NCBI RefSeq assembly: GCF_018613065.1 | Contig: NZ_JAGGQW010000035.1 | Coordinates: 1 to 64,000, forward strand | From: Bacillus sp. ISL-7 | Lineage (GTDB): Bacteria; Bacillota; Bacilli; Bacillales_B; DSM-18226 | Reading direction: 5' to 3' | Length of the DNA stretch: 64,000 nucleotides | Notes under the pieces: model-generated | Told to the model about the DNA's origin: nothing | What the model saw: only the letters and a program-made list of their open reading frames with translations | Database searches by the model: none | Part shown: positions 27,010-37,065 of the stretch, piece by piece | How the letters are laid out: each line of letters starts with the position of its first letter | How positions within the stretch are numbered: the first letter of the stretch is position 1 | Made by a program: the position numbers and the translations under genes

Positions 27010-28327
27010 TCATAGCACTTTTTCGCTTATCAACAATACGAATGGCCTTTCCTTCAGAACGCGGGATGCCTTTTGGAATGTTGACGACGATATCCATCGT
27101 CACTAGACATGTGTTTTTCATATGGTGCTGGACCGTCTTCTTCAATTTCTGAACATTGGCATGTGTTAAGTCTCCATCAATTCCAGTATAGAAATCGCTT
27201 TCAATTTCAACATGTAATTCAACACTGTCCATTGCACCTTTCTTAACAAGGTGAATCTGATAATGAGGAACGAGTCCCTTCACTTGCAACAATGCCCGTT
27301 CAATTTCAGAAGGGAAAACGTTTACACCTCTGACAATGAGCATGTCATCTGTTCTGCCTTTTACCCTGGACATTCTCGTTGTCGTACGTCCACATTTACA
27401 TTTTTCTCGGGTAATAGCGGCAAGATCCCCAGTTCGATAACGAATAATTGGTAGGGCTTCCTTCGTTAAGCTAGTAAAAACAAGTTCTCCAACTTCTCCA
27501 TCTGCTACCGGTTCGAGTGTATCTGGATTAATCACTTCAATCAGGAAGTGATCATCTGCGATATGAAGTCCATCCTGTGCTTCATGACATTCTATCGCAA
27601 CACCCGGTCCCATAACTTCACTTAGGCCGTAAATATCAACCGCTTTCAATTTTAGTTTCTTTTCAAGTGTCGCTCTCATTTCTTCCGACCAAGGCTCAGC
27701 GCCAAAAATACCATATTCAATTCCATTATCAGCAGGGTCTATCCCCATTTCTTCCATCTTTTCAGCCATATTTAGAATATAAGATGGCGTTCCGCAAATA
27801 CCTCTCGGTTTCAAATCATTAATAAGTGTAATTTGCCGATCTGTGTTTCCCCCCGAAATTGGTAATGTTGCAGCGCCTAGCTTTTCTGCTCCGTAATGAA
27901 GACCAAGCCCGCCTGTAAACAATCCATAGCCATAGGCATTATGAAAAATATCTGATTTCCGACCGCCTGCAGTGACAATAGCACGGGCAACCATTACTGA
28001 CCAGTTTTCAATATCATTTTTTGTATATCCTACAATTGTCGGCTTTCCGCTCGTTCCAGATGATCCATGAACGCGGACAACCTCATCCATGGGAACTGCA
28101 AATAGACCGAATGGGTATTGCTCACGAAAATTCTGTTTTTTGGTAAATGGAAGCTTTGTCACATCGCTTAACTGCTGAATATCTTCTGGCGTAATACCCA
28201 GTTCATCAAATTTCTCTTTGTAAAATGGTACATTCTTAAATACATTTCTAACCGTCTTTTGAAGTCGTGCCAGCTGCAAACTTTCCATTTCAATACGGGT
28301 AGCAGTTTCAATTTCTGGATTGTACAT
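26999..28327 (-). CDS. paaK: phenylacetate-CoA ligase PaaK
   Basis: AMP-forming ligase making phenylacetyl-CoA from phenylacetate, CoA and ATP. Start ATG at 28327 (MYNPEIETATRIEM), nine bases after GAGGGGG; 442 aa. The P-loop SSGTSGKPT is at 89-97. The core also shows NAYGYGLFTGGLGLHYGAE, YGLSEVMGPGV and the hinge/C-terminal GRTDDMLIVRGVNVFPSEIE. The CKCGRT near the hinge matches the zinc-like site of PaaK. It is expressed from its own promoter, divergent from the DUF485-symporter genes. Confidence 0.96.
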   Translation of the reverse strand: MYNPEIETATRIEMESLQLARLQKTVRNVFKNVPFYKEKFDELGITPEDIQQLSDVTKLPFTKKQNFREQYPFGLFAVPMDEVVRVHGSSGTSGKPTIVGYTKNDIENWSVMVARAIVTAGGRKSDIFHNAYGYGLFTGGLGLHYGAEKLGAATLPISGGNTDRQITLINDLKPRGICGTPSYILNMAEKMEEMGIDPADNGIEYGIFGAEPWSEEMRATLEKKLKLKAVDIYGLSEVMGPGVAIECHEAQDGLHIADDHFLIEVINPDTLEPVADGEVGELVFTSLTKEALPIIRYRTGDLAAITREKCKCGRTTTRMSRVKGRTDDMLIVRGVNVFPSEIERALLQVKGLVPHYQIHLVKKGAMDSVELHVEIESDFYTGIDGDLTHANVQKLKKTVQHHMKNTCLVTMDIVVNIPKGIPRSEGKAIRIVDKRKSAMISV

Positions 28328-28373
28328 TTTGTCAGTCCCCCTCATTTGCTTTTCATTGTTCCTGAAATTACAT

Positions 28374-28388
28374 AACGAAATTAAAACG
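28374..28388 (-). promoter_or_regulatory. candidate operator, CGTT-N7-CGTT, upstream of paaK
   Basis: Minus strand CGTTTTAATTTCGTT followed by ATGT; 11-bp direct repeat, 46 bp before the paaK ATG. A possible promoter with -35 TTGACA (28442-28447), 17-bp spacer and -10 TAATCT (28419-28424) lies upstream, so a bound protein would act as a roadblock. Confidence 0.55.
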
Positions 28389-28567
28389 AAAATAAAAAAT
28401 CTAGTAATATACTTTTTCAGATTAATACGACATTTCCACGTTGTCAATAGTGTTAACTTTGAATTTTAATAGAAAATATAAAATTTTATTAAATATTTTA
28501 ATTTACTTAATATTCTAATTATGATAGCTTTAAAACGAGAGTGACATATATCACTTTTTATCATTAC

Positions 28568-28582
28568 CGTTTTAAAATCGTT
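28568..28582 (+). promoter_or_regulatory. candidate operator, CGTT-N7-CGTT, upstream of the symporter genes
   Basis: Plus strand CGTTTTAAAATCGTT followed by CTAT, eight bases before the AGGAGGGG ribosome site. A -10-like TATCAT (28559-28564) ends three bases before it, mirroring the paaA layout; no good -35 was found. Confidence 0.55.
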
Positions 28583-28602
28583 CTATTCAAGGAGGGGTTA
28601 TT

Positions 28603-28953
28603 ATGGAATCACCAGTAAAAAAAAGCTACTTAACCGAAGAACATGTCGAAAAGAAGCCCTATTATCTATTGGTTGAAACCGAAGATTTTAAGGATTTACT
28701 TCAAAAGAAAAAAGCATTTATTATCCCTGTCACCACTTTCTTCCTGACGTTCTATTTTGTTCTACCTGTGTTAGCTGCTTATACATATCTATTAAAAGGA
28801 GAAGCTTTTCTCGGTATAACATGGGCATGGGTTTATGCACTTCTTCAGTTCGTTGTGGTTTGGATCGGTGGTATTGTCTACCTTAAGAAATCAGAGAAGT
28901 ATGACAAAATGGCCCAAAATATTTTAACTAAATACCGGAAGGAGCTTGGCTGA
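28603..28953 (+). CDS. DUF485 membrane protein, symporter partner (YjcH-like)
   Basis: A 116-aa protein with two membrane helices (about residues 41-63 and 75-95), typical of DUF485/YjcH proteins encoded just before acetate-type sodium symporters such as ActP. Its stop overlaps the start of the symporter gene (TGATG), so they are co-translated. Probably a small accessory subunit; its exact role is not known. Confidence 0.88.
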   Translation: MESPVKKSYLTEEHVEKKPYYLLVETEDFKDLLQKKKAFIIPVTTFFLTFYFVLPVLAAYTYLLKGEAFLGITWAWVYALLQFVVVWIGGIVYLKKSEKYDKMAQNILTKYRKELG

Positions 28954-30503
28954 TGAGTACATTATCTCTTATACTTTTTTTAGGAATTATCTTGTTAACG
29001 CTTACAATAACCTATTATTCTTCTAAGAAAACGAAAAACGCGAGCGATTTTTATACAGCTGGCGGCGGGTTGACTGCATGGCAAAATGGATTGGCTGTAG
29101 CTGGTGACTTTATGTCTGCCGCTTCTTTTCTAGGTATTACAGGGGCTATCGCTCTGATTGGTTTCGATGGATTTTATATGAGCATTGGCAATCTTGTCGC
29201 GTTCCTTGTCTTATTATACTTTGTTTCGGAGCCGCTTCGTAATCTTGGAAAATACACGTTAGCCGATATGATTTCTGCTCGGTTTAAGTCCAAAAAGGTA
29301 CGTGGGATCGCTGCAGCGAACACTCTTGTCATTTCTATTTTTTATATGATTGCTCAACTTGTTGGTGCGGGTGGATTGATTAAACTTCTTCTTGGGATCG
29401 ATTACGGTCTTTCCGTTCTTCTCGTTGGTGTATTAATGACAATTTATGTTATTTTCGGTGGGATGCGGGCGACAAGCTGGGTACAAATAACAAAAGCCGC
29501 GCTTTTGCTGGGCGGTTCTTCCGTTTTGACGTTTATTGTATTTTCCCGATATAACTTTAACATCTCAGAAATGTTCCACCATGTTAAGACAGCAACACCC
29601 CTTGGTAATGACTTTTTAAATCCAGGTAATAAATACACGAATGGACTTGATATGATTTCATTTAATATGTCACTTGTCCTCGGCGCAGCAGGACTTCCGC
29701 ATTTACTTGTCCGCTTCTTTACTGTAAAGGATGCGGCGACGGCACGAAAATCTGTTGTATATTCAACATGGTTTATTGGCGTATTTTTTATTATGACGAT
29801 TTTCCTAGGGTTCGGTGCTGCTTCATTCGTCGGTTTTGACCGTATTGTTGAGGCTAACCCTGCTGGAAACATGGCCGCGCCGCTTCTCGCATTAACCGTA
29901 GGCGGTGAATTCTTGTTTGCATTCGTCTCAGCTGTCGCATTTGCCACTATTTTGGCGGTAGTATCCGGCCTTGTTTTAACGTCAGCATCCGCCTTTGCAC
30001 ATGACATTTATGGAGAAATTATTAAAGACGGAAAAATGACTGAAAAGCAGCAAGTTCTTGTAGCACGTATCTCGGCAATTAGTGTTGCGTCTATTTCAAT
30101 CGTGCTAGCCTTGTTCGCACAGTCACTGAATGTTGCTTTCCTTTCGGTACTTGCATTAGGTATTGCAGCAAGCGCCAACTTGCCGGTTATTCTTTGCACA
30201 ATTTACTGGAAACGATTTAATGCAATCGGAGCGATCACCGGCATGCTGTTTGGGTTAATCAGCTCTCTAGTTTTAGTTTTGCTTAGTCCGAATGTATGGA
30301 ATCCCCAACCTGGAATGGGTATTTTCACAGGAGACCCTATTTTCACAATGAGCAACCCGACCATTTTCACCGTGCCTCTTGGCTTTATAGGTGCCTATAT
30401 AGGTACAATGTTGTCTAAAACAAAAGAAGACGAAAATAAATTCGCAGAAGTATTGTTTAAATCAAACACTGGGTATGGCATTAGCTCAGCAAAAGATCAT
30501 TAA
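28953..30503 (+). CDS. sodium:solute symporter, ActP-like; probable phenylacetate permease
   Basis: SSS-family transporter of 516 aa with about 13 membrane helices. Family sequences include YTAGGGLTAWQNGLAVAGDF near 31-50 and GGMRATSWVQITKA near 169-182. It groups by layout with ActP/MctC-type monocarboxylate carriers. Phenylacetate is the probable substrate because it lies between paaK and paaI and shares the CGTT-N7-CGTT element; Pseudomonas phenylacetate permeases belong to the same family. Acetate or propionate transport cannot be excluded. Confidence 0.85.
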   Translation: MSTLSLILFLGIILLTLTITYYSSKKTKNASDFYTAGGGLTAWQNGLAVAGDFMSAASFLGITGAIALIGFDGFYMSIGNLVAFLVLLYFVSEPLRNLGKYTLADMISARFKSKKVRGIAAANTLVISIFYMIAQLVGAGGLIKLLLGIDYGLSVLLVGVLMTIYVIFGGMRATSWVQITKAALLLGGSSVLTFIVFSRYNFNISEMFHHVKTATPLGNDFLNPGNKYTNGLDMISFNMSLVLGAAGLPHLLVRFFTVKDAATARKSVVYSTWFIGVFFIMTIFLGFGAASFVGFDRIVEANPAGNMAAPLLALTVGGEFLFAFVSAVAFATILAVVSGLVLTSASAFAHDIYGEIIKDGKMTEKQQVLVARISAISVASISIVLALFAQSLNVAFLSVLALGIAASANLPVILCTIYWKRFNAIGAITGMLFGLISSLVLVLLSPNVWNPQPGMGIFTGDPIFTMSNPTIFTVPLGFIGAYIGTMLSKTKEDENKFAEVLFKSNTGYGISSAKDH

Positions 30504-30518
30504 GGAGAGGAAAATTCC

Positions 30519-30968
30519 ATGACAATTCAATTAGATGATCAGGCAATTCACGATTTACATTACGATGAAATTAAGCAAGTTCTAAAAGACGAACCATTTG
30601 CATCTTTTCTTGGCATGAAGCTGACAAATCTCGGACCCGGCACAGCGGAAGCGGAATTAATTCCTGACGACCGGATGCTTAATGCACATGGAACAGTTCA
30701 CGGTGCCATTATCTTTTCACTTGCAGATTACGTATTTGCCGCAGCGAGCAACTCATATGGTAAAACAGCTGTGGGTGTCACAACCAATGTTAACTTTATA
30801 TCAGCTGGCACACGTGGCAGGACTTTAACTGCAAATGCAAAAGAAATAAAGAAAAATCACAAACTCGCTTGGTACAAAATCGATGTCCAAAGTGAAAATG
30901 AACTAATCGCAACAATGGAAGCGATGGTTTACAGAAAGAGCCATTATTTTGTTAAACAGGATAAATAA
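30519..30968 (+). CDS. paaI: PaaI hotdog-fold acyl-CoA thioesterase
   Basis: Thioesterase that releases CoA from stalled ring-hydroxylated phenylacetyl-CoA intermediates. 149 aa with the PaaI signature NAHGTVHGAIIFSLADYVFA around residues 56-75, including the catalytic Asp. AAGGAGAGG precedes the ATG, 15 bp after the symporter stop, so it is the last gene of the plus-strand run. Confidence 0.92.
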   Translation: MTIQLDDQAIHDLHYDEIKQVLKDEPFASFLGMKLTNLGPGTAEAELIPDDRMLNAHGTVHGAIIFSLADYVFAAASNSYGKTAVGVTTNVNFISAGTRGRTLTANAKEIKKNHKLAWYKIDVQSENELIATMEAMVYRKSHYFVKQDK

Positions 30969-30978
30969 AGCTTTTATT

Positions 30979-31016
30979 AACCGGACAAATCAATCGATTC
31001 GTCCGGTTATTTTTTA
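30979..31016 (+). terminator. terminator after paaI
   Basis: 8-bp stem AACCGGAC/GTCCGGTT (30979-30986 with 31001-31008), then ATTTTTT. It marks the right edge of the paa island. Confidence 0.88.
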
Positions 31017-31184
31017 CAATGGAAGTAAGAAGTAAAACCAAAATTAATGGTACTCAAATTAAAGACGAACGATTTGTGATTCATATGGTCTCATATTGTT
31101 TCTTCATTTTTTTCTACTTGAGTGTTGTAATTTGAAATAATGATTTCCCGGCCTTCAATTGAAAGGGCTTTTCGTATACAAAAA

Positions 31185-31222
31185 CAAAAAAGACTTAGCA
31201 CCTAATCGAAAGTGCCAAGCCT
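31185..31222 (-). terminator. terminator of dtd
   Basis: Minus-strand RNA stem GGCUUGGCAC with GUGCUAAGUC (G-U pairs allowed; 31212-31221 with 31192-31201) followed by TTTTTTG, directly after the dtd stop. The rest of 30969-31225 is A+T-rich and shows no gene. Confidence 0.8.
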
Positions 31223-31225
31223 TTT

Positions 31226-31669
31226 TTATGATTTACTTTCAAGTATCAACGTCACGGGACCGTCATTGATGAGTTCGACATCCATCATCGCACCGAATAT
31301 GCCGGTTTCAACACGAATCCCTTTTTCTCGCAGCAAGCTGTTAAGTAACTCATATAGTTGAACAGCTTGGTCTGGCCGGGCCGCATCCATGAAGTTTGGC
31401 CTTCTCCCCTTTCGGCAATCACCGTAAAGAGTAAATTGCGAAACAGAAAGAATTTCACCGCCAACATCTAATAAAGATAGATTCATCTTTTCATCGGCAT
31501 CCTCAAAAATACGGAGGTTGGCAATTTTATCGGCTAGGTAGATGGCATCCTCTTCCTTGTCAGCATGGGTGATACCGACAAGTAAGACAAGCCCCTTTGT
31601 TATTTGACCAGTTACTTCCCCGCCAACAGTTACGTTGGCACCTTTACTTCGTTGAACAACTACACGCAT
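31226..31669 (-). CDS. dtd: D-aminoacyl-tRNA deacylase Dtd
   Basis: Proofreading enzyme that hydrolyses D-amino acids (and glycine mischarged on tRNA-Ala) from tRNA. 147 aa with the two family motifs [10 protein letters not shown] (near 75-84) and [10 protein letters not shown] at the C terminus. It lies 13 bp after relA on the same strand, as in B. subtilis yrvI. Confidence 0.95.
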   Translation of the reverse strand: MRVVVQRSKGANVTVGGEVTGQITKGLVLLVGITHADKEEDAIYLADKIANLRIFEDADEKMNLSLLDVGGEILSVSQFTLYGDCRKGRRPNFMDAARPDQAVQLYELLNSLLREKGIRVETGIFGAMMDVELINDGPVTLILESKS

Positions 31670-31682
31670 TTTTTGAAACTCC

Positions 31683-33881
31683 TTAATTCATCATTCGACG
31701 GACGGAATAAATATCGTGGATCTGTTTAATTCGTTCAACCACCTTTTGCAAATGGTTCACATTGTGTATGGCAATCGACATGCTAATCGTCGCCATTTTA
31801 TTCCGATCCGATTTGCCTGAAACGGCAGAGATATTTGTTTTCGTTTCATTTACAGCTTGAAGTACTTCATTCAGAAGCCCTCTACGGTCATAACCGTTAA
31901 TTTCAATATCAACATTATATTCTTTCCGATCATTTAAGGATGATTCCCACTCTACCGGGATTAACCTTGACTGAGCATCATTAGAATCAATGTTCGTACA
32001 GTCCGAACGATGTACAGAGACCCCGCGGCCTTTTGTAATAAAACCAACAATTTCATCGCCTGGAACCGGATTACAGCATCTTGATAACCGAATCAGTAAA
32101 TTATCAATCCCGGAAACTCGGACACCGGATTCACGTTTTTTGGAAGATGGGAAGGTTTTTAGGTCCGTTATGGCATTAGTAATATTCGAACTCTGCTCCT
32201 GATCCCTCTTTTTGCGCCATTTCTCGGTTAATCGGTTGGCGACCTGTAAAGCCGTTACACCATTATAACCAACCGCTGCATACATATCTTCTTCACTGGA
32301 AAAATTAAACTTTTCAGCAACCTTTTTCAGATTGTCAGAGGTCAATATTTCTTTGATATCGAACTCCATATTACGAATTTCTTTTTCAACCATCTCTTTG
32401 CCTTTATCGACATTTTCATCGCGGCGCTGCTTCTTAAAGAAGGCCCGGATCTTATTTTTCGCTTGCGATGTTTGCGCCAGCTTCAACCAATCCTGACTTG
32501 GACCGTATGAATGTTTCGATGTAAGGATTTCGATGATATCACCAGTCTTAAGCCGGTAGTCCAGCGTCACCATTTTGCCATTCACTTTTGCGCCTATCGT
32601 CTTATTGCCAATTTCGGAGTGAATTCGATAAGCAAAATCAATAGGAACAGAACCAGACGGCAACTCCATGACATCACCTTTTGGTGTAAACACAAAAACC
32701 ATATCCGAAAATAAGTCAATTTTCAATGACTCCATAAACTCTTCCGCATTGGCGGTATCATTTTGGAACTCCAGTATTTCTCTGAACCAGGTTAATTTCT
32801 GTTCAAACGAAGTGCTCTCGTTAAGTGCTTCTTTGCCCTCTTTATAAGCCCAGTGTGCTGCCACCCCGAATTCAGCAATCCGATGCATCTCATACGTTCT
32901 AATTTGAACCTCAAGCGGATCTCCTTTTGGGCCGATTACGGTAGTATGCAAGGATTGATACATATTAGGCTTCGGCATCGCGATATAATCCTTGAAACGG
33001 CCGGGCATTGGTTTCCAGCAAGTGTGAATAATCCCTAAAACAGCATAGCAATCTTTAATACTGTTTACGACGATTCGAACAGCTAGCAAATCATAAATTT
33101 CACTGAACTGCTTGTTTTGCAAAGCCATTTTCCGATAAATGCTATAAATATGCTTCGGACGGCCAGAAAGCTCTGCTTTAATGGACACTTCACCCATTCG
33201 GTTCTTTACTTCTTCAATGACATCCACTAAATATTGCTCACGTTCAGCGCGCTTCTTTTTCATTAAGTTAACAATTCGATAATATTGCTGCGGATTTAAA
33301 TACCTTAAGGCTGTATCTTCCAGTTCCCATTTAATCTTAGAAATACCAAGACGATGTGCCAAAGGCGCAAAAATTTCAAGTGTTTCATTTGAAATCCGAC
33401 GCTGCTTTTCTAAAGGAAGATGTTTAAGTGTCCGCATATTATGCAAACGGTCGGCAAGCTTAATTAGGATGACCCGGATATCCTGGGCCATTGCCACAAA
33501 CATTTTTCTGTGGTTCTCTGCCTGCTGTTCCTCGTGAGATTTATATTTAATTTTCCCTAATTTGGTTACGCCGTCGACAAGCATGGCCACTTCGTCATTA
33601 AAAGAAGACTCAATATCTTTTAAAGATATACTCGTATCTTCAACGACGTCATGAAGAAAACCAGCTGCAACCGTGGCAGGATCCATCTCCAAGTCAGCTA
33701 GAATGCCAGCAACCTGGATCGGATGAATAATGTACGGTTCGCCCGATTTTCTATATTGTTCACGATGAGCATGTTTTGCAAATTCGTATGCTTTTTCCAA
33801 AAATTTAACATGTTCATCATTTAAATAATTCCGAGTCTTGTCGATGACTTGGTCGGCTGTTAACACTAGATCATTCGCCAT
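31683..33881 (-). CDS. relA: bifunctional (p)ppGpp synthetase/hydrolase RelA (Rel)
   Basis: Stringent-response alarmone enzyme of the long RSH type, 732 aa. The N-terminal hydrolase domain keeps the metal-binding His53 and His77-Asp78 (FLHDVVEDT). The synthetase domain (about 240-350) has RVKDY-like [21 protein letters not shown] (about 390-450), a helical and zinc-finger/conserved-Cys region ([20 protein letters not shown]) and a C-terminal ACT domain follow. AAGGTG precedes the ATG. Confidence 0.97.
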   Translation of the reverse strand: MANDLVLTADQVIDKTRNYLNDEHVKFLEKAYEFAKHAHREQYRKSGEPYIIHPIQVAGILADLEMDPATVAAGFLHDVVEDTSISLKDIESSFNDEVAMLVDGVTKLGKIKYKSHEEQQAENHRKMFVAMAQDIRVILIKLADRLHNMRTLKHLPLEKQRRISNETLEIFAPLAHRLGISKIKWELEDTALRYLNPQQYYRIVNLMKKKRAEREQYLVDVIEEVKNRMGEVSIKAELSGRPKHIYSIYRKMALQNKQFSEIYDLLAVRIVVNSIKDCYAVLGIIHTCWKPMPGRFKDYIAMPKPNMYQSLHTTVIGPKGDPLEVQIRTYEMHRIAEFGVAAHWAYKEGKEALNESTSFEQKLTWFREILEFQNDTANAEEFMESLKIDLFSDMVFVFTPKGDVMELPSGSVPIDFAYRIHSEIGNKTIGAKVNGKMVTLDYRLKTGDIIEILTSKHSYGPSQDWLKLAQTSQAKNKIRAFFKKQRRDENVDKGKEMVEKEIRNMEFDIKEILTSDNLKKVAEKFNFSSEEDMYAAVGYNGVTALQVANRLTEKWRKKRDQEQSSNITNAITDLKTFPSSKKRESGVRVSGIDNLLIRLSRCCNPVPGDEIVGFITKGRGVSVHRSDCTNIDSNDAQSRLIPVEWESSLNDRKEYNVDIEINGYDRRGLLNEVLQAVNETKTNISAVSGKSDRNKMATISMSIAIHNVNHLQKVVERIKQIHDIYSVRRMMN

Positions 33882-34029
33882 GAAATCACCTTTATTTTCG
33901 TCTCATTTTATTTATATAAATGTCATTCTCTAAAAATTTGTTCTAAATAGGAATGATTGTTATTATTATCGAAAAAAAAAGCCAAGATGTAAAGAGATTG
34001 AGAGTCTTTTTCCACACTATTCAGAAAAA

Positions 34030-34060
34030 ATTGTGCTAAACGCGCGCTTCCGCTTTTTTA
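34030..34060 (-). repeat. worn copy of an interspersed GCGGAAGC element
   Basis: Minus strand reads AAAAAAGCGGAAGCGCGCGT then TTAGCAC. It strongly resembles the minus-strand sequence near 12392 upstream of hisS (AAAAGCGGAAGCGTCCGT then TTAGCG). Confidence 0.6.
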
Positions 34061-34063
34061 TAT

Positions 34064-34094
34064 AAAGAGAGCACTCGCCCTGAGTGCCCTCTTT
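34064..34094 (-). terminator. hairpin after apt
   Basis: 13-bp stem with one mismatch (34064-34076 with 34082-34094: AAAGAG.GCACTC). It follows the apt stop by seven bases. The T-tract is weak (TTTATAT), so termination may be partial. Confidence 0.65.
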
Positions 34095-34100
34095 AATGGT

Positions 34101-34613
34101 TTAATAATGCATCAATGTTAAAACATCATAACCATCAAGTTTTTTTCTACCTTCTAAATAACTTAACTCAACTAAGAAAGCAATTCCTGCAACCACGCCG
34201 CCAAGTTGCTCCACTAATTGAATCGTCGCATCGATTGTTCCGCCTGTAGCCAATAAATCATCCGTGATTAAGACACGTTGGCCTGGTTGGATGGCATCTT
34301 TATGGATGGTTAGAACATCTTTACCATATTCAAGCCCGTAACCAACTTTAATCGTTTCCCGTGGAAGTTTACCTTCTTTACGGACTGGGGCAAAGCCTAT
34401 GCCTAAGGCATATGCAACCGGACAGCCAATAATAAATCCTCGGGCTTCAGGTCCAACAATCAGATCAATTTGTCTTTCTTTTGCATAAGCAACGATTTGG
34501 TCTGTTGCATATTTATAGGCCTCACCATCATTCATTAAAGGGGTGATATCTTTAAATTTAATTCCTTCTTTTGGCCAGTCAGGTACGATTGTAATAAATT
34601 CTTTTAAGTCCAT
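34101..34613 (-). CDS. apt: adenine phosphoribosyltransferase Apt
   Basis: Purine salvage enzyme making AMP from adenine and PRPP. 170 aa, with the PRPP-binding loop [14 protein letters not shown] near 118-131 and GPEARGF near 55-61. The start overlaps recJ by 10 bp, so the two are translationally coupled. Confidence 0.97.
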   Translation of the reverse strand: MDLKEFITIVPDWPKEGIKFKDITPLMNDGEAYKYATDQIVAYAKERQIDLIVGPEARGFIIGCPVAYALGIGFAPVRKEGKLPRETIKVGYGLEYGKDVLTIHKDAIQPGQRVLITDDLLATGGTIDATIQLVEQLGGVVAGIAFLVELSYLEGRKKLDGYDVLTLMHY

Positions 34614-36967
34614 TCTTCAATTACCTCCTCAGTTTCAACCGACTCTTTAATAACTTGATCGAACCAGGCTTTTAAATCCTGGAAGGATGAAAACAATAGT
34701 TCTCTTTCAAGTTCATATTGTGCTTGTTTTATTTGGTAGGTTCGAGAGTCAGTTAGGTCACGCTTTTGCGCTCCGGTGTTTAAAGTTATAAATCCATTGT
34801 TTATTGTAACAAAATCCAGGTCAGAAAACACCTTTGACATAAAGTTTATCGTTTCCTGCGACCAACCGCGATGCTTTGCGAGGTCACCCCCATGTCGTTT
34901 AAGATCGATCGGACCCTTTTTTAACAGAAAAGCATAAAACCATTTAAAATGGTCACGGGTCGGGACAGTACTAAAGAAATCACTGGATTCTTTATAAAAA
35001 TAAGCATAAATCCTAGCTGGTTGTTTCCCTTTAAATAAAAACTTTAGGATTTCTTTTGATGATGGAAAGTCAACCAGAACAATATTTGCCTTGTTCCCAT
35101 CGAACGATTTTGCATCTTCCACATCTTTAATAAAAATGGTCTCATCGATTATATTAGGATTTATTTTTTCAAGGTGTTCTTGATTAAAAATAATAAATTT
35201 CCTGTTATCAGCAGGGACAGCATTTGAAAGGCTGTTGATTCGCTTTTGTCCACGATAATCAAATAATTGCCATGACTCCACGGCAATATCGTGGATGAAA
35301 ATTTGTGGTTTACGTATATTGTTCCATTCGTTAACAGATAATTCTCCAATTAACGAAATTTTTGATGCAGGTGAAATATGATCCACTAAGGGTCCTAAAC
35401 CAAAGCCTACCCCATCCAGATTAGCACCACTTTCATTCACTAATACCTTTAAGTGGTTTTGCTCACTCCCAATTTTTCTGATATTTGTAATATCGACATT
35501 GTTTATTAAAACCTTTGGTTTGGGATTGTCCATTCCAAAAGGAGCAAGTAGACTCATTTCATCTAATGATGATAGATTCACATGTTGAAGTTTAATTTCC
35601 TCATCGAGAAATGTTACTGGAATTAAATCCTCAGGAGTCAGTTGTTCTTCTGCCAGTAAATTTAACCTTGTGCGGAGTTCCGCAACATTCTCTAGGTTTA
35701 AGGTCATCCCTGCTGCCATGGGGTGACCGCCAAAATGCGGCAAAATATCACGGCAGGTTGATAAATTTTTAAATAGGTCAAAACCTGCAATACTGCGGGC
35801 CGAACCCTTTGCCACTCCCTTATCCGGGTCAAAATTCAGTACAATCGTTGGCCGGTAATACTTTTCAACGAGTCTTGAGGCAACAATTCCGATGACTCCG
35901 GCATTCCAGCCTTCCTTACCGATGACTAGAACTTTATTAGACTCAATCGGGAAATTCTTTTCAACCTCTTCCATCGCCTCAGTCGTAATCGAATTAACAA
36001 TCGACTGTCTTGACTTATTGAGAGCATCCATTTCTGATGCTAGGCTTTCTGCTTCAAGTGGATCATCGGTTAAGATCAGCTGAACGGCTAAGTCAGCATC
36101 TTCTAAACGCCCCACGGCATTAATCCTTGGCGCGAGGGTAAAGCCAATTGTTTCTTCATTTATCGACATGGGATCGACCCCTGCCAGCTTTAAAATGGCT
36201 CTAAGGCCAATATTATTCGTTGTTTTTAGTTTTTCAAGTCCTTTTTTAGCGATCAGGCGATTCTCATCCTTTAACGAGACTAAATCCGCAATCGTCCCAA
36301 TCACAGCTATTTCTAACAAATGCTCTGGAACCACTCCGTAAAGGGCATGGGCAAGTTTAAAGGCTACACCCACTCCTGCCAGTTCACGAAACGGATAGGT
36401 ACTATCAGGAAGCTTGGGATGAATAATCGCAAGCGCCTCAGGTAATACCGGCCCAGGCTCATGGTGATCGGTAATGATGAGATCCATGCCTAGCTCTTTT
36501 GCAACGGATGCCTCATAGGTAGCTGATATTCCAGTATCCACAGTAATAATTAAATTTATTCCATTTTCTGCTGCACTCCGGAAAGCGGCCTCATTCGGGC
36601 CATATCCTTCAGTAAAACGATTAGGGATGTAAAATTGAACATTTGCACCAAGGTCACGAAGCGTGATCATTAATACTGATGTGCTGCTTACTCCATCAGC
36701 GTCATAATCGCCGAATATGAGGATTGGCTCTTGGTTTTCGATAGCTTCACGAATTCTCGTAACTGCAATATCCATTCCTGTTAGGAGAAAGGGATCGTGG
36801 AATTCTTCGTTTCCAAATAAAAAATACCGTGCAGACTCAACGGTATTAAAGCCACGGTTGACAAGCAGTGAAGCGACAAGAGGCGTTATTTTCAATTCAG
36901 TTTCTAGCTTTTTGATCAGTTGTTCATCGGATTTCCGAACAATCCATCTTGTTTTCGAACTTAACAT
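34604..36967 (-). CDS. recJ: single-stranded-DNA exonuclease RecJ
   Basis: 5'-3' ssDNA exonuclease for recombination and repair. 787 aa from ATG at 36967 ([12 protein letters not shown]). DHH phosphoesterase motifs FGDYDADGV and [10 protein letters not shown], a DHHA1 segment with [12 protein letters not shown], an OB-fold, and a long C-terminal RecJ_C-like domain (about residues 560-787) typical of Bacillus. The alternative start at 36979 lies next to the ribosome site and is unlikely. Order relA-apt-recJ-secDF is that of B. subtilis. Confidence 0.96.
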   Translation of the reverse strand: MLSSKTRWIVRKSDEQLIKKLETELKITPLVASLLVNRGFNTVESARYFLFGNEEFHDPFLLTGMDIAVTRIREAIENQEPILIFGDYDADGVSSTSVLMITLRDLGANVQFYIPNRFTEGYGPNEAAFRSAAENGINLIITVDTGISATYEASVAKELGMDLIITDHHEPGPVLPEALAIIHPKLPDSTYPFRELAGVGVAFKLAHALYGVVPEHLLEIAVIGTIADLVSLKDENRLIAKKGLEKLKTTNNIGLRAILKLAGVDPMSINEETIGFTLAPRINAVGRLEDADLAVQLILTDDPLEAESLASEMDALNKSRQSIVNSITTEAMEEVEKNFPIESNKVLVIGKEGWNAGVIGIVASRLVEKYYRPTIVLNFDPDKGVAKGSARSIAGFDLFKNLSTCRDILPHFGGHPMAAGMTLNLENVAELRTRLNLLAEEQLTPEDLIPVTFLDEEIKLQHVNLSSLDEMSLLAPFGMDNPKPKVLINNVDITNIRKIGSEQNHLKVLVNESGANLDGVGFGLGPLVDHISPASKISLIGELSVNEWNNIRKPQIFIHDIAVESWQLFDYRGQKRINSLSNAVPADNRKFIIFNQEHLEKINPNIIDETIFIKDVEDAKSFDGNKANIVLVDFPSSKEILKFLFKGKQPARIYAYFYKESSDFFSTVPTRDHFKWFYAFLLKKGPIDLKRHGGDLAKHRGWSQETINFMSKVFSDLDFVTINNGFITLNTGAQKRDLTDSRTYQIKQAQYELERELLFSSFQDLKAWFDQVIKESVETEEVIEEWT

Positions 36968-37024
36968 GTGTATGTTCACCCCTCAGACCTTCTTATTATA
37001 CAGGAGTAGGATACAGCTTTCAAT

Positions 37025-37056
37025 CAAAAGAAAAACCGCAGGATATCTGCGGTTTT
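37025..37056 (-). terminator. terminator of secDF
   Basis: Perfect 10-bp stem AAAACCGCAG/CTGCGGTTTT on the minus strand (37047-37056 with 37032-37041) followed by TCTTTTGATT. Confidence 0.85.
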
Positions 37057-37065
37057 CAACTAAAT

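Noticed and set aside
29444..30007. 187-codon minus-strand frame inside the symporter gene
   Set aside because: Antisense shadow of a well-supported transporter; composition follows the codon bias of the real strand.
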